Positions 27,906 to 36,942 are shown, counted from the stretch's first letter. The stretch is 64,000 nucleotides of DNA from Limnobaculum parvum (GCF_003096015.2 NZ_CP029185.2:2576001-2640000); one strand, 5' to 3'. A program made the numbers and translations. Notes: generated by a model from the sequence alone, not told the origin.

Positions 27906-27919
27906 TTGATTAAAATCAA
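27906..27919 (-). promoter_or_regulatory. FNR box I of grcA
   Basis: ttgattaaaatcaa, a perfect FNR consensus (ttgat-N4-atcaa). A -10 like tatata at 27879-27884 (minus strand) would put its centre near -40.5, a class II activating position. Confidence 0.88.
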
Positions 27920-27958
27920 TTTTTGAAATACATGAAAAATGACAATTTGGTCACCTTT

Positions 27959-27972
27959 TTGTTTTATATCAA
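27959..27972 (-). promoter_or_regulatory. FNR box II of grcA
   Basis: ttgttttatatcaa, a near-consensus FNR box centred exactly 53 bases upstream of box I. E. coli yfiD has FNR sites at -40.5 and -93.5, the same 53-base spacing; there the distal site down-regulates. The rest of the 389-base grcA-ung region is AT-rich and shows nothing else I can name. Confidence 0.75.
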
Positions 27973-28152
27973 TTTTTGCCCGTTTTTGACATTTAATTAT
28001 TTTTGTAAATTTTCAACTTTTTTTATAACCGCAGTTAATTCACCATCCGAAATCACGATTAAAAGATCATAATCGTAGTCGCCTTACTGTATTATTCATC
28101 GATACCTTTTTCTTAGCGCTCGATATACCATTCAAAAGAAAGGAGATCCTCT

Positions 28153-28830
28153 ATGAGCGACAAACTGACATGGCATGATGTTATTGGTCAGGAAAAGCAG
28201 CAGCCTTACTTTCAGGACACTCTCAAGTTTGTCGCCTGCGAAAGAGCGGCTGGAAAAGTGATCTACCCCCCACAAAAAGACGTTTTCAATGCCTTTAGCT
28301 CAACTGAGCTGGCAGACGTTAAAGTGGTGATATTGGGTCAGGATCCTTATCACGGCCCTAATCAGGCTCACGGTCTATCGTTTTCCGTATTACCAGGTAT
28401 TCAACCGCCTCCATCTCTGGTCAATATGTATAAAGAACTTATGAGCGATATCCCCGATTTTCAACGCCCAAACCACGGTTATTTACAAAACTGGGCATCG
28501 CAAGGAGTGATGTTACTCAATACCGTCCTCACCGTTGAGGCAGGTAAAGCGCACTCCCATGCCAGCCTAGGTTGGGAAACCTTTACCGATAAAGTCATTG
28601 CCGCCTTAAACGATCACCGTGACGGCGTTGTCTTTATGCTATGGGGCTCTCACGCTCAGAAAAAAGGCCGCATTATCGACCGTAAACGCCATCATGTACT
28701 GGCTGCGCCTCACCCATCCCCATTATCGGCTCATCGTGGTTTTCTTGGCTGTAAGCACTTCTCTCAAGCTAACAGCCTGCTAGAACAGCAAGGTCTGACA
28801 CCTATCCGTTGGCAGTTAGATAACCTTTGA
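28153..28830 (+). CDS. ung: Uracil-DNA glycosylase
   Basis: Ung excises uracil from DNA to start base excision repair. The 225-residue family 1 enzyme has the water-activating motif VVILGQDPYHGPNQAHGL with catalytic Asp. The Phe-stacking region SFSVLPGIQPPPSL follows, and the DNA-intercalation loop is HPSPLSAHRGFLGCKHF with catalytic His. A strong ribosome-binding site (aaggagat) precedes the ATG. It sits divergently from grcA, as in E. coli. Confidence 0.97.
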   Translation: MSDKLTWHDVIGQEKQQPYFQDTLKFVACERAAGKVIYPPQKDVFNAFSSTELADVKVVILGQDPYHGPNQAHGLSFSVLPGIQPPPSLVNMYKELMSDIPDFQRPNHGYLQNWASQGVMLLNTVLTVEAGKAHSHASLGWETFTDKVIAALNDHRDGVVFMLWGSHAQKKGRIIDRKRHHVLAAPHPSPLSAHRGFLGCKHFSQANSLLEQQGLTPIRWQLDNL

Positions 28831-28848
28831 TATCCGGTTTGGCTGGTA

Positions 28849-28876
28849 AAAAACAACCGCGCTCTTTAGCGCGGTT
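28849..28876 (-). terminator. Terminator of the cytochrome c peroxidase gene
   Basis: Stem aaccgcgct/agcgcggtt (28855-28863 with 28868-28876), with a T-rich tail on the minus strand. It may also serve ung. Confidence 0.8.
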
Positions 28877-28899
28877 ATGCATTGTAACTTCAGCCAAGA

Positions 28900-30294
28900 T
28901 TAGAGCTTGGTCGGCTGATCCAGCTTATATTCACCGGTAGTAGACTTCAGAAACTCAACGATATCATCTACGTCTTTTTCTGGCAGACTAACTTCTAACT
29001 GATACTTAAGCATCATCTCAACCGCACTTTTCAGAGTGTCCATACTACCGTCATGCAGATATGGTGCAGTTTGCTCGATATTTCTCAGAGTGGGTACCTT
29101 AAAGCGGTTACGGTCGCGTTCAAAGGTAGTGAAGTTGAAACGCCCCCGATCTGCATCGGTGATGCCACCGCGAGCAGCGAAGTAATCTTCTTTCAACCCC
29201 ATCATTTCAAACGACTGACCACCCAAGTTTTTACCTACGTGACAAGTTCCGCACTTGTTATCTTTGAACAGTTGGAAACCGCGCTTCTGCTGAGCCGTTA
29301 ATGCACTATCATCACCCTTCATGAAGCGGTCAAATGCACTGTTTGGCGTTACCACTGTCTTTTCAAACTCTGCGATAGCGTCAGTAATAGTGTCCGCGGT
29401 AAAACCTTGCGGATAAACTTCAGTAAATGCCGCGGTCAACGCCGGATCCTGAGACAGTTTACCAATGATTTGATCCCAAGATTCTGAGCCCATCTCAATT
29501 GGATTCAGAGGAGGCCCCCCCGCTTGCGCTTGCAGGTTTTTCGCACGTCCATCCCAGAATTGTTCAATGTTATACACCGAGTTAAACACGGTTGGTGCGT
29601 TAATTGGCCCAATTGAACCGTTGATACCTTTTGAAGTAATCAGATTATCAACACCACCCGCATCTAACTTATGACAACTTTCACATGACAGTGAGTTATC
29701 ACCGGATAAACGGTTGTCATGATAAAGGATAGACCCCATCGCCACTTTCTTTGGATCCGTTGGCATAGGAGCAGGTAATGGTTGAACCACCTCGTTCTTA
29801 AAGGCTGGGCTGACGCCCTCTGTGACGTAGTATTTAGATCGTTGCTCTTGCGCCCAGGCCAAAATCGCCGCTTTATCTTCTGCCGTTACGCCACCGCGCC
29901 AGTGCACGGCAGTATAGCGACCAGGAGGCATGATTTCGTCCCGAATAGCGCGTTCAATTTTAGCCAAGTCTGACTCTGGTGCTGCCGTACCATTAACCAG
30001 GCTATCCATGGTGCCTTCTAGGTTGAAGTGTATATAGCCCATCTTCACATCGTGTGCCATTAATTGCTTGGCAATTGGAAATGCTGCATAGAAAGGCATC
30101 TCGGCATTAGCGGTATGGCAATATTCGCAACCACGCTGATAGAAAATTTCTCTCACATGCGAATCACCTTTCGGTGCTACTGTGGCAATCAAACGCTCGC
30201 TTCGCTTAGCATCATAATTGTAAATATAGGCTGCCGTCCCCAGATAACCGACTATGCCTAAAGCACAAGCTCCTACGATTAGCTTCTTTATCAT
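28900..30294 (-). CDS. yhjA: Triheme cytochrome c peroxidase (YhjA/Ccp type)
   Basis: This is a periplasmic, membrane-anchored peroxidase that takes electrons from the quinol pool to reduce H2O2 in anoxic cells. The 464-residue protein has an N-terminal signal-anchor (about 4-24). Three CXXCH heme c sites are present: CEYCH at about 56 in the extra N-terminal domain, then CESCH and CGTCH in the two classic CcpA domains. That domain pattern and length match E. coli YhjA (465), not the soluble diheme enzymes. It lies between ung and grpE, alone, with an FNR box upstream. In E. coli this gene is at another locus. Confidence 0.93.
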   Translation of the reverse strand: MIKKLIVGACALGIVGYLGTAAYIYNYDAKRSERLIATVAPKGDSHVREIFYQRGCEYCHTANAEMPFYAAFPIAKQLMAHDVKMGYIHFNLEGTMDSLVNGTAAPESDLAKIERAIRDEIMPPGRYTAVHWRGGVTAEDKAAILAWAQEQRSKYYVTEGVSPAFKNEVVQPLPAPMPTDPKKVAMGSILYHDNRLSGDNSLSCESCHKLDAGGVDNLITSKGINGSIGPINAPTVFNSVYNIEQFWDGRAKNLQAQAGGPPLNPIEMGSESWDQIIGKLSQDPALTAAFTEVYPQGFTADTITDAIAEFEKTVVTPNSAFDRFMKGDDSALTAQQKRGFQLFKDNKCGTCHVGKNLGGQSFEMMGLKEDYFAARGGITDADRGRFNFTTFERDRNRFKVPTLRNIEQTAPYLHDGSMDTLKSAVEMMLKYQLEVSLPEKDVDDIVEFLKSTTGEYKLDQPTKL

Positions 30295-30394
30295 AGTTCC
30301 CTCAGATTCTTCTCTGTCTTATTGGTATGTCATGAGAAAATGCGACCTCATGATGAAAATCTTTTGGATTATCTCTGGTAAGAAAAATATCGAA

Positions 30395-30408
30395 TTGATG
30401 CGGATCAA
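30395..30408 (-). promoter_or_regulatory. FNR box of the peroxidase gene
   Basis: ttgatgcggatcaa, a perfect FNR consensus. A -10 (gataat on the minus strand, 30368-30373) lies at the distance expected for a class II FNR promoter, leaving a leader of about 66 bases. The remainder of the 30295-30634 gap holds no gene. Confidence 0.85.
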
Positions 30409-30634
30409 GTATCACAGGCAGTCTTACCTATCATTAGAATAGGCTCTAGCTATTAATAGGTATTTGGTTGGGAATATCTGATAAAAATCGGGGAAGCGAA
30501 TAAAAATTACATCTAATAAATTGAATAATATAAAAATATAGAAATGTGAGATAAGGTTTATTTTAGACTCCTATCTCACATTAATCATAACGCTAACTCT
30601 TATCAAGTCCAATTAGCATTCGTTTGTATCCCGA

Positions 30635-31216
30635 CTATTTAGAAACAGCCACCATTGCCGGGCGAATCAAACGGCCATTTAGGGTATAGCCTTTTTGCAT
30701 CACCATCATTACATGGTTTGGTGCATGATCGGCAGACTCCATCATGGTCATTGCCTGATGTAGCTCAGGGTTGAAAGGAACATTAACCTCTTCCACCACT
30801 TCCACACCAAATCTACTGACTGCATTAAGCAGTGATTTCAGGGTCAGATCCACACCTTCCACCAACGCAGCCAAGTCAGGATTCTCTTTATCGGCAGAAG
30901 CCAAAGCGCGCTCAAGGTTATCAATCACCGGAAGCAACTCAATGGAGAACTTTTCTAAGGCAAACTTATGTGCTTTTTCCACGTCTTGCTCTGCACGACG
31001 ACGGACATTTTCAACTTCGGCACGAACGCGTAAAATATTCTCGCGCTCCTGCTGCTGAGCCTGAGCCAGCTGAGCTTCCAGATTAGCAACTTGCTCAAAA
31101 ATTTGAGTATTTATCTCTATCTCTGCGGCTTGTTCTGCGCCTTCCACTCGCTGGTGCTCGTTTAATGTCTCATCCAAGACTTGCTCATTAGGGGTGTTTT
31201 GTTCTTTACTACTCAT
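30635..31216 (-). CDS. grpE: Nucleotide exchange factor GrpE
   Basis: GrpE releases ADP from DnaK and acts as a thermosensor. The 193-residue protein has an acidic, disordered N-terminus and a long coiled-coil helix (about 40-95, ANLEAQLAQAQQQERENILR). The beta-domain follows with FNPELHQAMTMMES and a C-terminal NGRLIRPAMVAVSK. It is a single gene divergent from nadK, the standard enterobacterial arrangement, and is preceded by a heat-shock promoter. Confidence 0.97.
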   Translation of the reverse strand: MSSKEQNTPNEQVLDETLNEHQRVEGAEQAAEIEINTQIFEQVANLEAQLAQAQQQERENILRVRAEVENVRRRAEQDVEKAHKFALEKFSIELLPVIDNLERALASADKENPDLAALVEGVDLTLKSLLNAVSRFGVEVVEEVNVPFNPELHQAMTMMESADHAPNHVMMVMQKGYTLNGRLIRPAMVAVSK

Positions 31217-31260
31217 GTAAATCTCCGCAGTTTGGCATTACGCTCACTTGTTCGCTTATA

Positions 31261-31288
31261 TTATGGGGATGAAAATTGACGAATCAAG
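31261..31288 (-). promoter_or_regulatory. Sigma-32 heat-shock promoter of grpE
   Basis: On the minus strand cttgat (31283-31288), a 14-base spacer and ccccataa (31261-31268). This is close to the sigma-32 consensus (cttgaa-N13/15-ccccatnt). Confidence 0.85.
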
Positions 31289-31341
31289 GAAGTCATTCAT
31301 ATTGTATGGATGCTATTGTCGCATCTGACAGGAAAAATTAA

Positions 31342-32223
31342 ATGAATAATAACAAGTTCAGTTGCATTGGGTTAGTCGGACACCCACGTCATCCTTCAGC
31401 ATTAGCGACACACAAGGCATTATACCACTGGCTAAAGAGCAACGGTTATACTGTTATTGTAGAGCAACAAATAGCAAACGATTTAAATCTGGAGGATATG
31501 ACCACCGGTAGCCTGTCGGAAATTGGACAACAGGCCGATCTGGCGGTAGTCATCGGTGGTGACGGAAATATGCTGGGAGCGGCACGGGTTCTCTCCTGTT
31601 ACGATATTAAAGTCATTGGCGTTAACCGCGGGAACCTCGGTTTTCTTACCGATCTCAATCCAGATAACCTCCATCAGCAACTTTCTGAAGTACTATCAGG
31701 CGAGTTCATCACCGAAAAACGTTTTTTGCTGGAAGCACAGCTGCATCATGCGGGTCAGCCACCTCGCCTTAGCACCGCCATGAACGAGGTGGTGCTGCAT
31801 CCGGGTAAAGTGGCCCATATGATTGAGTTTGAAGTGTATATCGATAATAACTTTGCCTTCTCTCAACGTTCCGATGGTCTGATCATTTCTACCCCTACTG
31901 GTTCAACGGCCTATTCACTGTCCGCCGGTGGCCCTATTCTGACACCAACGCTGGATGCTATCGCTTTGGTCCCCATGTTCCCACATACCCTAACCTCCAG
32001 ACCTCTGGTTATCAGTGGTGATAGCATTATTCATCTGAAATTTTCTCACTATAGTCGTGACCTAGAAATCAGCTGTGACAGCCAGATAGCACTAACGGTC
32101 CAAAAAGATGAAGAAGTCATCATTAAACGTAGTGAAGCACACCTGAATCTGATTCATCCTAAAAATTACAGCTACTACAATACATTAAGTACAAAATTAG
32201 GGTGGTCAAAAAAATTATTCTGA
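31342..32223 (+). CDS. nadK: NAD kinase
   Basis: NadK phosphorylates NAD to NADP using ATP. The 293-residue protein contains the GGDG motif (VVIGGDGNMLGAARVL), the NE/D motif in STAMNEVVLHPG, and the glycine-rich STPTGSTAYSLSAGGPI loop. It starts 125 bases from grpE in the opposite direction and precedes recN, as in E. coli. Confidence 0.97.
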   Translation: MNNNKFSCIGLVGHPRHPSALATHKALYHWLKSNGYTVIVEQQIANDLNLEDMTTGSLSEIGQQADLAVVIGGDGNMLGAARVLSCYDIKVIGVNRGNLGFLTDLNPDNLHQQLSEVLSGEFITEKRFLLEAQLHHAGQPPRLSTAMNEVVLHPGKVAHMIEFEVYIDNNFAFSQRSDGLIISTPTGSTAYSLSAGGPILTPTLDAIALVPMFPHTLTSRPLVISGDSIIHLKFSHYSRDLEISCDSQIALTVQKDEEVIIKRSEAHLNLIHPKNYSYYNTLSTKLGWSKKLF

Positions 32224-32244
32224 AAAATCAAATATCCCTCTTTA

Positions 32245-32282
32245 CTGTATATAAAACCATATTATACTGTATGTAATTACAG
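32245..32282 (+). promoter_or_regulatory. LexA operator(s) of recN
   Basis: ctgtatgtaattacag at 32267-32282 is a perfect LexA palindrome (ctgt-N8-acag). A weaker half-matching copy, ctgtatataaaaccat, lies at 32245-32260. Both are within 65 bases of the recN start, so recN should be SOS-induced, as in E. coli, where recN also has multiple boxes. Confidence 0.9.
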
Positions 32283-32308
32283 TCATTGGGTTACACAGGA
32301 AGACAACC

Positions 32309-33970
32309 ATGCTGGCACAGTTAACCATTAGTAATTTTGCCATTGTTCGCGAACTGGAAATTGATTTTCAGTCAGGTATGACAGCCATTACCGGTGAGAC
32401 CGGTGCCGGTAAGTCGATTGCTATTGATGCATTGGGCTTATGTCTAGGTAGCCGTTCCGAAGCGGCGATGGTGCGTAACGGTGCCAACCGGGCTGATATC
32501 TGTGCCCGCTTCTCCCTGAAAGATACCCCAGCAGCCCACCAATGGCTGGAAGATAATCAGTTAGACGACCAGCAAGAGTGTCTGTTACGCAGGGTGATCA
32601 GCGCTGATGGTCGTTCCCGTGGTTTTATTAACGGTACGGCGGTTCCTGTATCCCAACTGCGTGAACTGGGTCAGCTACTGATTCAAATTCATGGTCAACA
32701 CGCCCACCAGTTGCTGCTAAAGCCTGAACACCAAAAACATCTGCTGGATGCTTACATACACCAAACGGAACTGGCTAATGAGATGCAGCAGAGTTATCAA
32801 TGCTGGCATCAGAGCTGTACCCAACTGGCACAGTTTCAACAGCAGAGTCTTGAACATGAATCCCGCCAGCAACTATTACAGTATCAGCTCAAAGAGCTGA
32901 ATGAATTTGCCCCACAGGCTGGCGAATATGAACTGATTGATGAAGAGTACAAACGTTTGGCTAACAGCGGTCAACTGCTCTCACTGAGTCAGGATACCTT
33001 ACAGGTACTGGCTGAAAATGAAGAACAAAACGTACTCAGCCTGCTGAATCACGCGAAACATAGCCTGCAAGAACTTTCCGCTATCGATGAAAAAATGGCG
33101 GGGCTGCTGACCATGCTGGAGGAGGCCGCCATTCAGGTTAGCGAGACCAGCGAAGAACTCCGTCACTACGCGGAGCGGATGGACATGGATCCAGTACGCC
33201 TGTATGAACTGGAACAACGCCTGTCTCGTCAATTGGCTCTGGCTCGTAAACACCATATTGCGCCGGAACAGTTACCGGATCTCCATCAGCAATTGCTAGA
33301 TGAACAGCAACAAATCAGCCGTCAGGGTGATGATTACGAAGCACTGACCGAAGCGGTTGCTCAGCATCATAAACAGGCTCTGGAAGTGGCTAAACGTCTG
33401 CATGTGCAACGTGCCCACTATGCCGCAGAACTTTCCACCATGATCACTGACAGCATGCACTCACTGGCCATGCCGCACGGTCAGTTGGTGATTGATGTGG
33501 AATGGCAGCCAGAACATCTGAATACCGAAGGTGCCGACCGAGTTGATTTCCGGGTCAGCACTAACCCAGGACAACCACTGCAAGGGCTGTCTAAAGTAGC
33601 TTCCGGTGGTGAACTGTCACGTATTGCCTTGGCGGTTCAGGTGATTACCGCACAGAAAATGGATACCCCAGCGTTAATATTTGATGAAGTGGATGTCGGT
33701 ATCAGCGGGCCAACCGCTGCTATCGTCGGTAAGCTGCTGCGTCAGTTGGGTGAATCCACCCAAGTTATGTGCGTCACACACTTACCTCAAGTTGCCGGTA
33801 ATGGTCATCAGCACTTTTATGTCAGTAAGCAAACCGATGGCGAAGAGACCGAAACCCAAATGTTGCTGCTGGATAAAAATGCCCGTTTGCAAGAACTGGC
33901 CCGCTTACTGGGCGGCAGCGAAATTACCCGCAACACCTTAGCCAACGCCAAAGAACTGCTGGCCGTCTGA
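32309..33970 (+). CDS. recN: DNA repair protein RecN (SMC-like)
   Basis: RecN is an SMC-family ATPase that aids recombination repair of double-strand breaks. Its 553 residues equal E. coli RecN. Visible are the N-terminal Walker A TGETGAGKSIAIDAL, a short central coiled coil (about 155-370), the ABC signature ASGGELSRIALAV, and Walker B PALIFDEVDVGISG with the D-loop. The C-terminus LANAKELLAV lacks an obvious LAA-type degradation tag. Confidence 0.97.
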   Translation: MLAQLTISNFAIVRELEIDFQSGMTAITGETGAGKSIAIDALGLCLGSRSEAAMVRNGANRADICARFSLKDTPAAHQWLEDNQLDDQQECLLRRVISADGRSRGFINGTAVPVSQLRELGQLLIQIHGQHAHQLLLKPEHQKHLLDAYIHQTELANEMQQSYQCWHQSCTQLAQFQQQSLEHESRQQLLQYQLKELNEFAPQAGEYELIDEEYKRLANSGQLLSLSQDTLQVLAENEEQNVLSLLNHAKHSLQELSAIDEKMAGLLTMLEEAAIQVSETSEELRHYAERMDMDPVRLYELEQRLSRQLALARKHHIAPEQLPDLHQQLLDEQQQISRQGDDYEALTEAVAQHHKQALEVAKRLHVQRAHYAAELSTMITDSMHSLAMPHGQLVIDVEWQPEHLNTEGADRVDFRVSTNPGQPLQGLSKVASGGELSRIALAVQVITAQKMDTPALIFDEVDVGISGPTAAIVGKLLRQLGESTQVMCVTHLPQVAGNGHQHFYVSKQTDGEETETQMLLLDKNARLQELARLLGGSEITRNTLANAKELLAV

Positions 33971-34233
33971 TACTCATGTAATCGTTAAACGATAGTTGAG
34001 CGAAAGTTAAACGATAGTAACGACCGATAAAAAGAGCCAAATTAACAACAAAAGTTTTAATGCGGCTCAACTTTTTGTGAAAATTGGGGTCGAATCAACA
34101 CATATCTGAAGCATAAGAACAGATTTGCAGATAAAATCTTACTAAATGACCTCGATAAACAATCAGTAAAGGTTTCCAAATGTCGCAAGGTCTATTATCA
34201 TCGACAGCCTATGTTCTAAAGGAAAGTACTATT

Positions 34234-34581
34234 ATGCGCTGCAAATTGCTGACTGCCGCTGTGGTGGCTCTTGGAATTCTGGTAACCGGTTGTTCTACAT
34301 TAGAAAAAGTAGTTTACCGTCCGGATATCAATCAGGGTAATTTCTTAACGCCAGCAGACGTCTCCAAACTGCAAAAAGGCATGACCAAGCAGCAGGTGGC
34401 TTATATTTTAGGCACACCAATGTTGCAGGATCCATTTGGTTCCGAGACTTGGTTCTACGTCTTCCGCCAGCAGCCAGGACACCAGGACGTGACACAACAG
34501 ACGTTGACGCTAACGTTTGACGGTGGCGGCTCATTAAGCGGTATCACTAACGATACTTCTATGATGAAGCAAGAAAACTAA
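34234..34581 (+). CDS. bamE: Outer membrane assembly lipoprotein BamE
   Basis: BamE (SmpA) is a lipoprotein of the BAM complex that inserts beta-barrel proteins into the outer membrane. The start was placed at MRCKLLTAAVVALGI, giving 115 residues with lipobox LVTGC (Cys20). The longer frame from 34180 lacks signal-peptide logic. The SmpA/OmlA fold is evident from LQKGMTKQQVAYILGTPM and DPFGSETWFYVF. A terminator overlaps the end of the convergent rnfH gene. Confidence 0.95.
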   Translation: MRCKLLTAAVVALGILVTGCSTLEKVVYRPDINQGNFLTPADVSKLQKGMTKQQVAYILGTPMLQDPFGSETWFYVFRQQPGHQDVTQQTLTLTFDGGGSLSGITNDTSMMKQEN

Positions 34582-34617
34582 GTAACACTAATCAGGTTAC
34601 TCATGCGAATGACATAA

Positions 34618-34647
34618 ATAAGACGCCAAATGGCGTCTTATTTTTTT
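34618..34647 (+). terminator. Bidirectional terminator between bamE and rnfH
   Basis: 11-bp perfect stem ataagacgcca/tggcgtcttat with a T-run on the plus strand and A-rich sequence on the other side. It overlaps the last codons of rnfH. Confidence 0.88.
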
Positions 34648-34922
34648 GAACGCTCTGCCCGCATACGACGCAACTCTTTAGGATCGGCAATCAACGGACG
34701 ATAGATTTCTACCCGATCGCCATCGTGAACCGAATCGCTTAATTTAACCCCGCGACTAAAAATACCCACCTTATTAACTTTCAGGTCAATCTCCTGGCGC
34801 ATTTCCAAAAGGCCAGAGGCGATAATAGCCTGCTCTACGCTGCTACCTTCAGCCATAGTTAGATTTTTAACGTACTGTTGCTCAGGTAAGGCATAGACAA
34901 CTTCAATACGAATATTAGACAC
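34638..34922 (-). CDS. rnfH: RnfH family ubiquitin-like protein
   Basis: RnfH (YfjF) is a small beta-grasp protein of unclear role, named for linkage to rnf genes in other bacteria. The 94-residue protein matches the family with RIEVVYALPEQQYV at the start and VKLSDSVHDGDRVEIYRPL, ending in basic residues. Its ATG overlaps the ratA stop by 8 bases, so the pair is translationally coupled, as in E. coli. Confidence 0.93.
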   Translation of the reverse strand: MSNIRIEVVYALPEQQYVKNLTMAEGSSVEQAIIASGLLEMRQEIDLKVNKVGIFSRGVKLSDSVHDGDRVEIYRPLIADPKELRRMRAERSKK

Positions 34923-35349
34923 CGTAAACCTCTTTCGCTCTACGAGTGAATGATTGCACCATGTTTTGAGCTAAATCCTGAAAAATTCGGCCAAAGGCTA
35001 TTTCAATCAACTTACTACTAAATTCGAACTCAAGATTAAACTCAATGCGACAGGCATCATCACCTAGAGGTGTAAATAGCCAGCCGCCCTGCAGGCTGCG
35101 AAACGGCCCATCCACCAGCTTCATATCAATAATGGCGTTTTCTACCATGTGATTACAGGTGGTAAAGGTCTTACGAATGCCCACTTTGGCAACATCAATA
35201 GATGCTGTCATGGTATTTTCTGTTTGCTCAAGTATGCGGCTGCTCACACAACCCGGTAAAAACTTCGGGTAAGAAAGAACATCGTTAGCCAGTTTATACA
35301 TTTGCCCGGCGCTATAATTGACCAGTGCCGAACGTTTGATACGCTGCAT
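34915..35349 (-). CDS. ratA: Ribosome association toxin / START-like protein RatA
   Basis: RatA (YfjG) is a START/coenzyme Q-binding-like fold protein. It has been reported to block 70S formation when overproduced, while homologues (Coq10) bind ubiquinone. The 144-residue form begins QRIKRSALVNYSAGQMYKLA; GPFRSLQGGWLFTPLG and the C-terminal helix FGRIFQDLAQNMVQSF are typical. It is cotranscribed with rnfH. Confidence 0.92.
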   Translation of the reverse strand: MQRIKRSALVNYSAGQMYKLANDVLSYPKFLPGCVSSRILEQTENTMTASIDVAKVGIRKTFTTCNHMVENAIIDMKLVDGPFRSLQGGWLFTPLGDDACRIEFNLEFEFSSKLIEIAFGRIFQDLAQNMVQSFTRRAKEVYGV

Positions 35350-35584
35350 AACATTTCCTAATCAATGGTCTGAAAGCAAGAAAGATTTAAACGGCGCAAA
35401 TCATATCATCTAACCGGATTGTGACCAAAAACCTTATCACCCGTCTCTTTTCCCGACAAAAAGTAAACCACAGGCAATCATCCAGTGAATACACCGATAT
35501 AATAAAACGTAATGGAAGAAAATTACCCGAGCAGAGCGCTTAGGGGATATCTTTCAAATCAGCATTAAGTATAATAAAAACATT

Positions 35585-36067
35585 ATGACAAAGAAAAAAG
35601 CATACAAACCCGGTTCCGCAACCATTGCGATGAACAAACGAGCACGCCACGAATACTTCATCGAAGAAGAGATCGAGGCGGGTTTAGCCCTGCAAGGCTG
35701 GGAAGTAAAATCCATGCGCGCGGGCAAAGCAAATATCAGCGACAGCTATGTGGTATTCCGTGACGGTGAAGCCTATCTGTTTGGGGCCACCATCATCCCA
35801 CTTAACGTTGCCTCGTCACATATTGTTTGTGACCCAACTCGTACCCGCAAGCTTCTGTTAAACAGAAAAGAACTTGATAAGCTGTTTGGCTTGGCAAATC
35901 GCGATGGCTACACCATTGTTGCCCTTTCCATGTACTGGAAAAATGCCTGGAGCAAAATCAAAATCGGCGTGGCAAAAGGTAAACAACTGCACGATAAGCG
36001 TACCGACATTAAAGATCGCGAATGGCAGTTAAATAAAGCGCGGATTATGAAGAACGCCAACCGCTAA
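35585..36067 (+). CDS. smpB: SsrA-binding protein
   Basis: SmpB binds tmRNA and the ribosome for trans-translation. At 160 residues it matches E. coli. The OB-fold motifs NKRARHEYFIEEEIEAGLAL and GWEVKSMRAGKANISDSYV are present, as is the basic C-terminal tail (KLHD-type KGKQLHDKRTDIKDREW). In E. coli ssrA follows directly. Here ssrA is 14 kb away, on the far side of the carnitine cluster. Confidence 0.97.
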   Translation: MTKKKAYKPGSATIAMNKRARHEYFIEEEIEAGLALQGWEVKSMRAGKANISDSYVVFRDGEAYLFGATIIPLNVASSHIVCDPTRTRKLLLNRKELDKLFGLANRDGYTIVALSMYWKNAWSKIKIGVAKGKQLHDKRTDIKDREWQLNKARIMKNANR

Positions 36068-36099
36068 GGGTTGGCTACTTTCTGTTAATGTAGCTTTCA

Positions 36100-36135
36100 C
36101 CAACACGATAAGCATATAAGTGCGTATCGTGTTGG
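36100..36135. terminator. Hairpin between convergent smpB and caiD
   Basis: Perfect 11-bp stem ccaacacgata/tatcgtgttgg with a 14-base loop. Lacks a T-run but sits exactly between the convergent stops. Confidence 0.55.
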
Positions 36136-36156
36136 CAAACCACACTGACCTCTGGC

Positions 36157-36942
36157 TTACTTTCCTTTCCATACCGGATCGCGTTTCTCTGCAAAGGCTT
36201 TTGGCCCTTCCAAGGCATCTTCTGAATGAAGAACTGACGGATAATTTTTCAGTTTGCCGCTACGTATATGGCGATAGCCCTCTTCCACCGACATTTCACC
36301 GGTTTCACGATAGATTTCCTTAATCGCCGCCACGGCTAACGGCGCACTGAGAGCCAGTTGATGAGCCATTTCGCGAGCCACTTCCATTAGCTGTCCGCTT
36401 TCCACCACCCGATTCACAATCCCCCAACGCAAAGCCTCTTCGGCATTCATCTGGCGTCCGGTCATCATCATTTCATTAGCAATGGCTGGCGGCAATATTT
36501 TAGGCAGGCGCAGCATACCGCCGCTGTCGGGTACGATACCGAGTTTCGTTTCCGGTACGGCGAAACTGGCGTTTTGAGAACAAACAATCATATCTGCCGC
36601 CAGCGCCAGTTCAAAACCACCGCCAAAAGCATAGCCATTCACTGCGGCGATCACCGGTTTATCCAAATTGAAAAGCTCCGTCAAGCCAGCAAACCCACCT
36701 GGGCCAAAGTCGGCATCGGGTGCTTCCCCTTCCGCTGCGGCTTTTAAATCCCAGCCAGCAGAGAAAAAACGCTCACCGGCACCGATAATAATCGCCACCC
36801 GTAGCTCAGGATCGTCACGAAACTTAATAAATACGTCACCCATTTCAAAACTGGTTTTGGCATCAATGGCGTTAGCTTTGGGCCTGTCTAAAATAATCTC
36901 CAGAATGTGACCATTCCGGCTTACGTGTAACGATTCGCTCAT
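36157..36942 (-). CDS. caiD: Carnitinyl-CoA dehydratase / crotonobetainyl-CoA hydratase
   Basis: CaiD interconverts L-carnitinyl-CoA and crotonobetainyl-CoA. The 261-residue crotonase-fold protein has the same length as E. coli CaiD. It carries the oxyanion-hole segments FFSAGWDLKAAAEGEAPDA and NGYAFGGGFELALAADMI, the latter near the active-site Glu region (PETKLGIVPDSGG). The C-terminus is FAEKRDPVWKGK. It is the last gene of this cai operon. The usual following gene, caiE, is absent: only 89 bases separate it from smpB. Confidence 0.95.
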   Translation of the reverse strand: MSESLHVSRNGHILEIILDRPKANAIDAKTSFEMGDVFIKFRDDPELRVAIIIGAGERFFSAGWDLKAAAEGEAPDADFGPGGFAGLTELFNLDKPVIAAVNGYAFGGGFELALAADMIVCSQNASFAVPETKLGIVPDSGGMLRLPKILPPAIANEMMMTGRQMNAEEALRWGIVNRVVESGQLMEVAREMAHQLALSAPLAVAAIKEIYRETGEMSVEEGYRHIRSGKLKNYPSVLHSEDALEGPKAFAEKRDPVWKGK

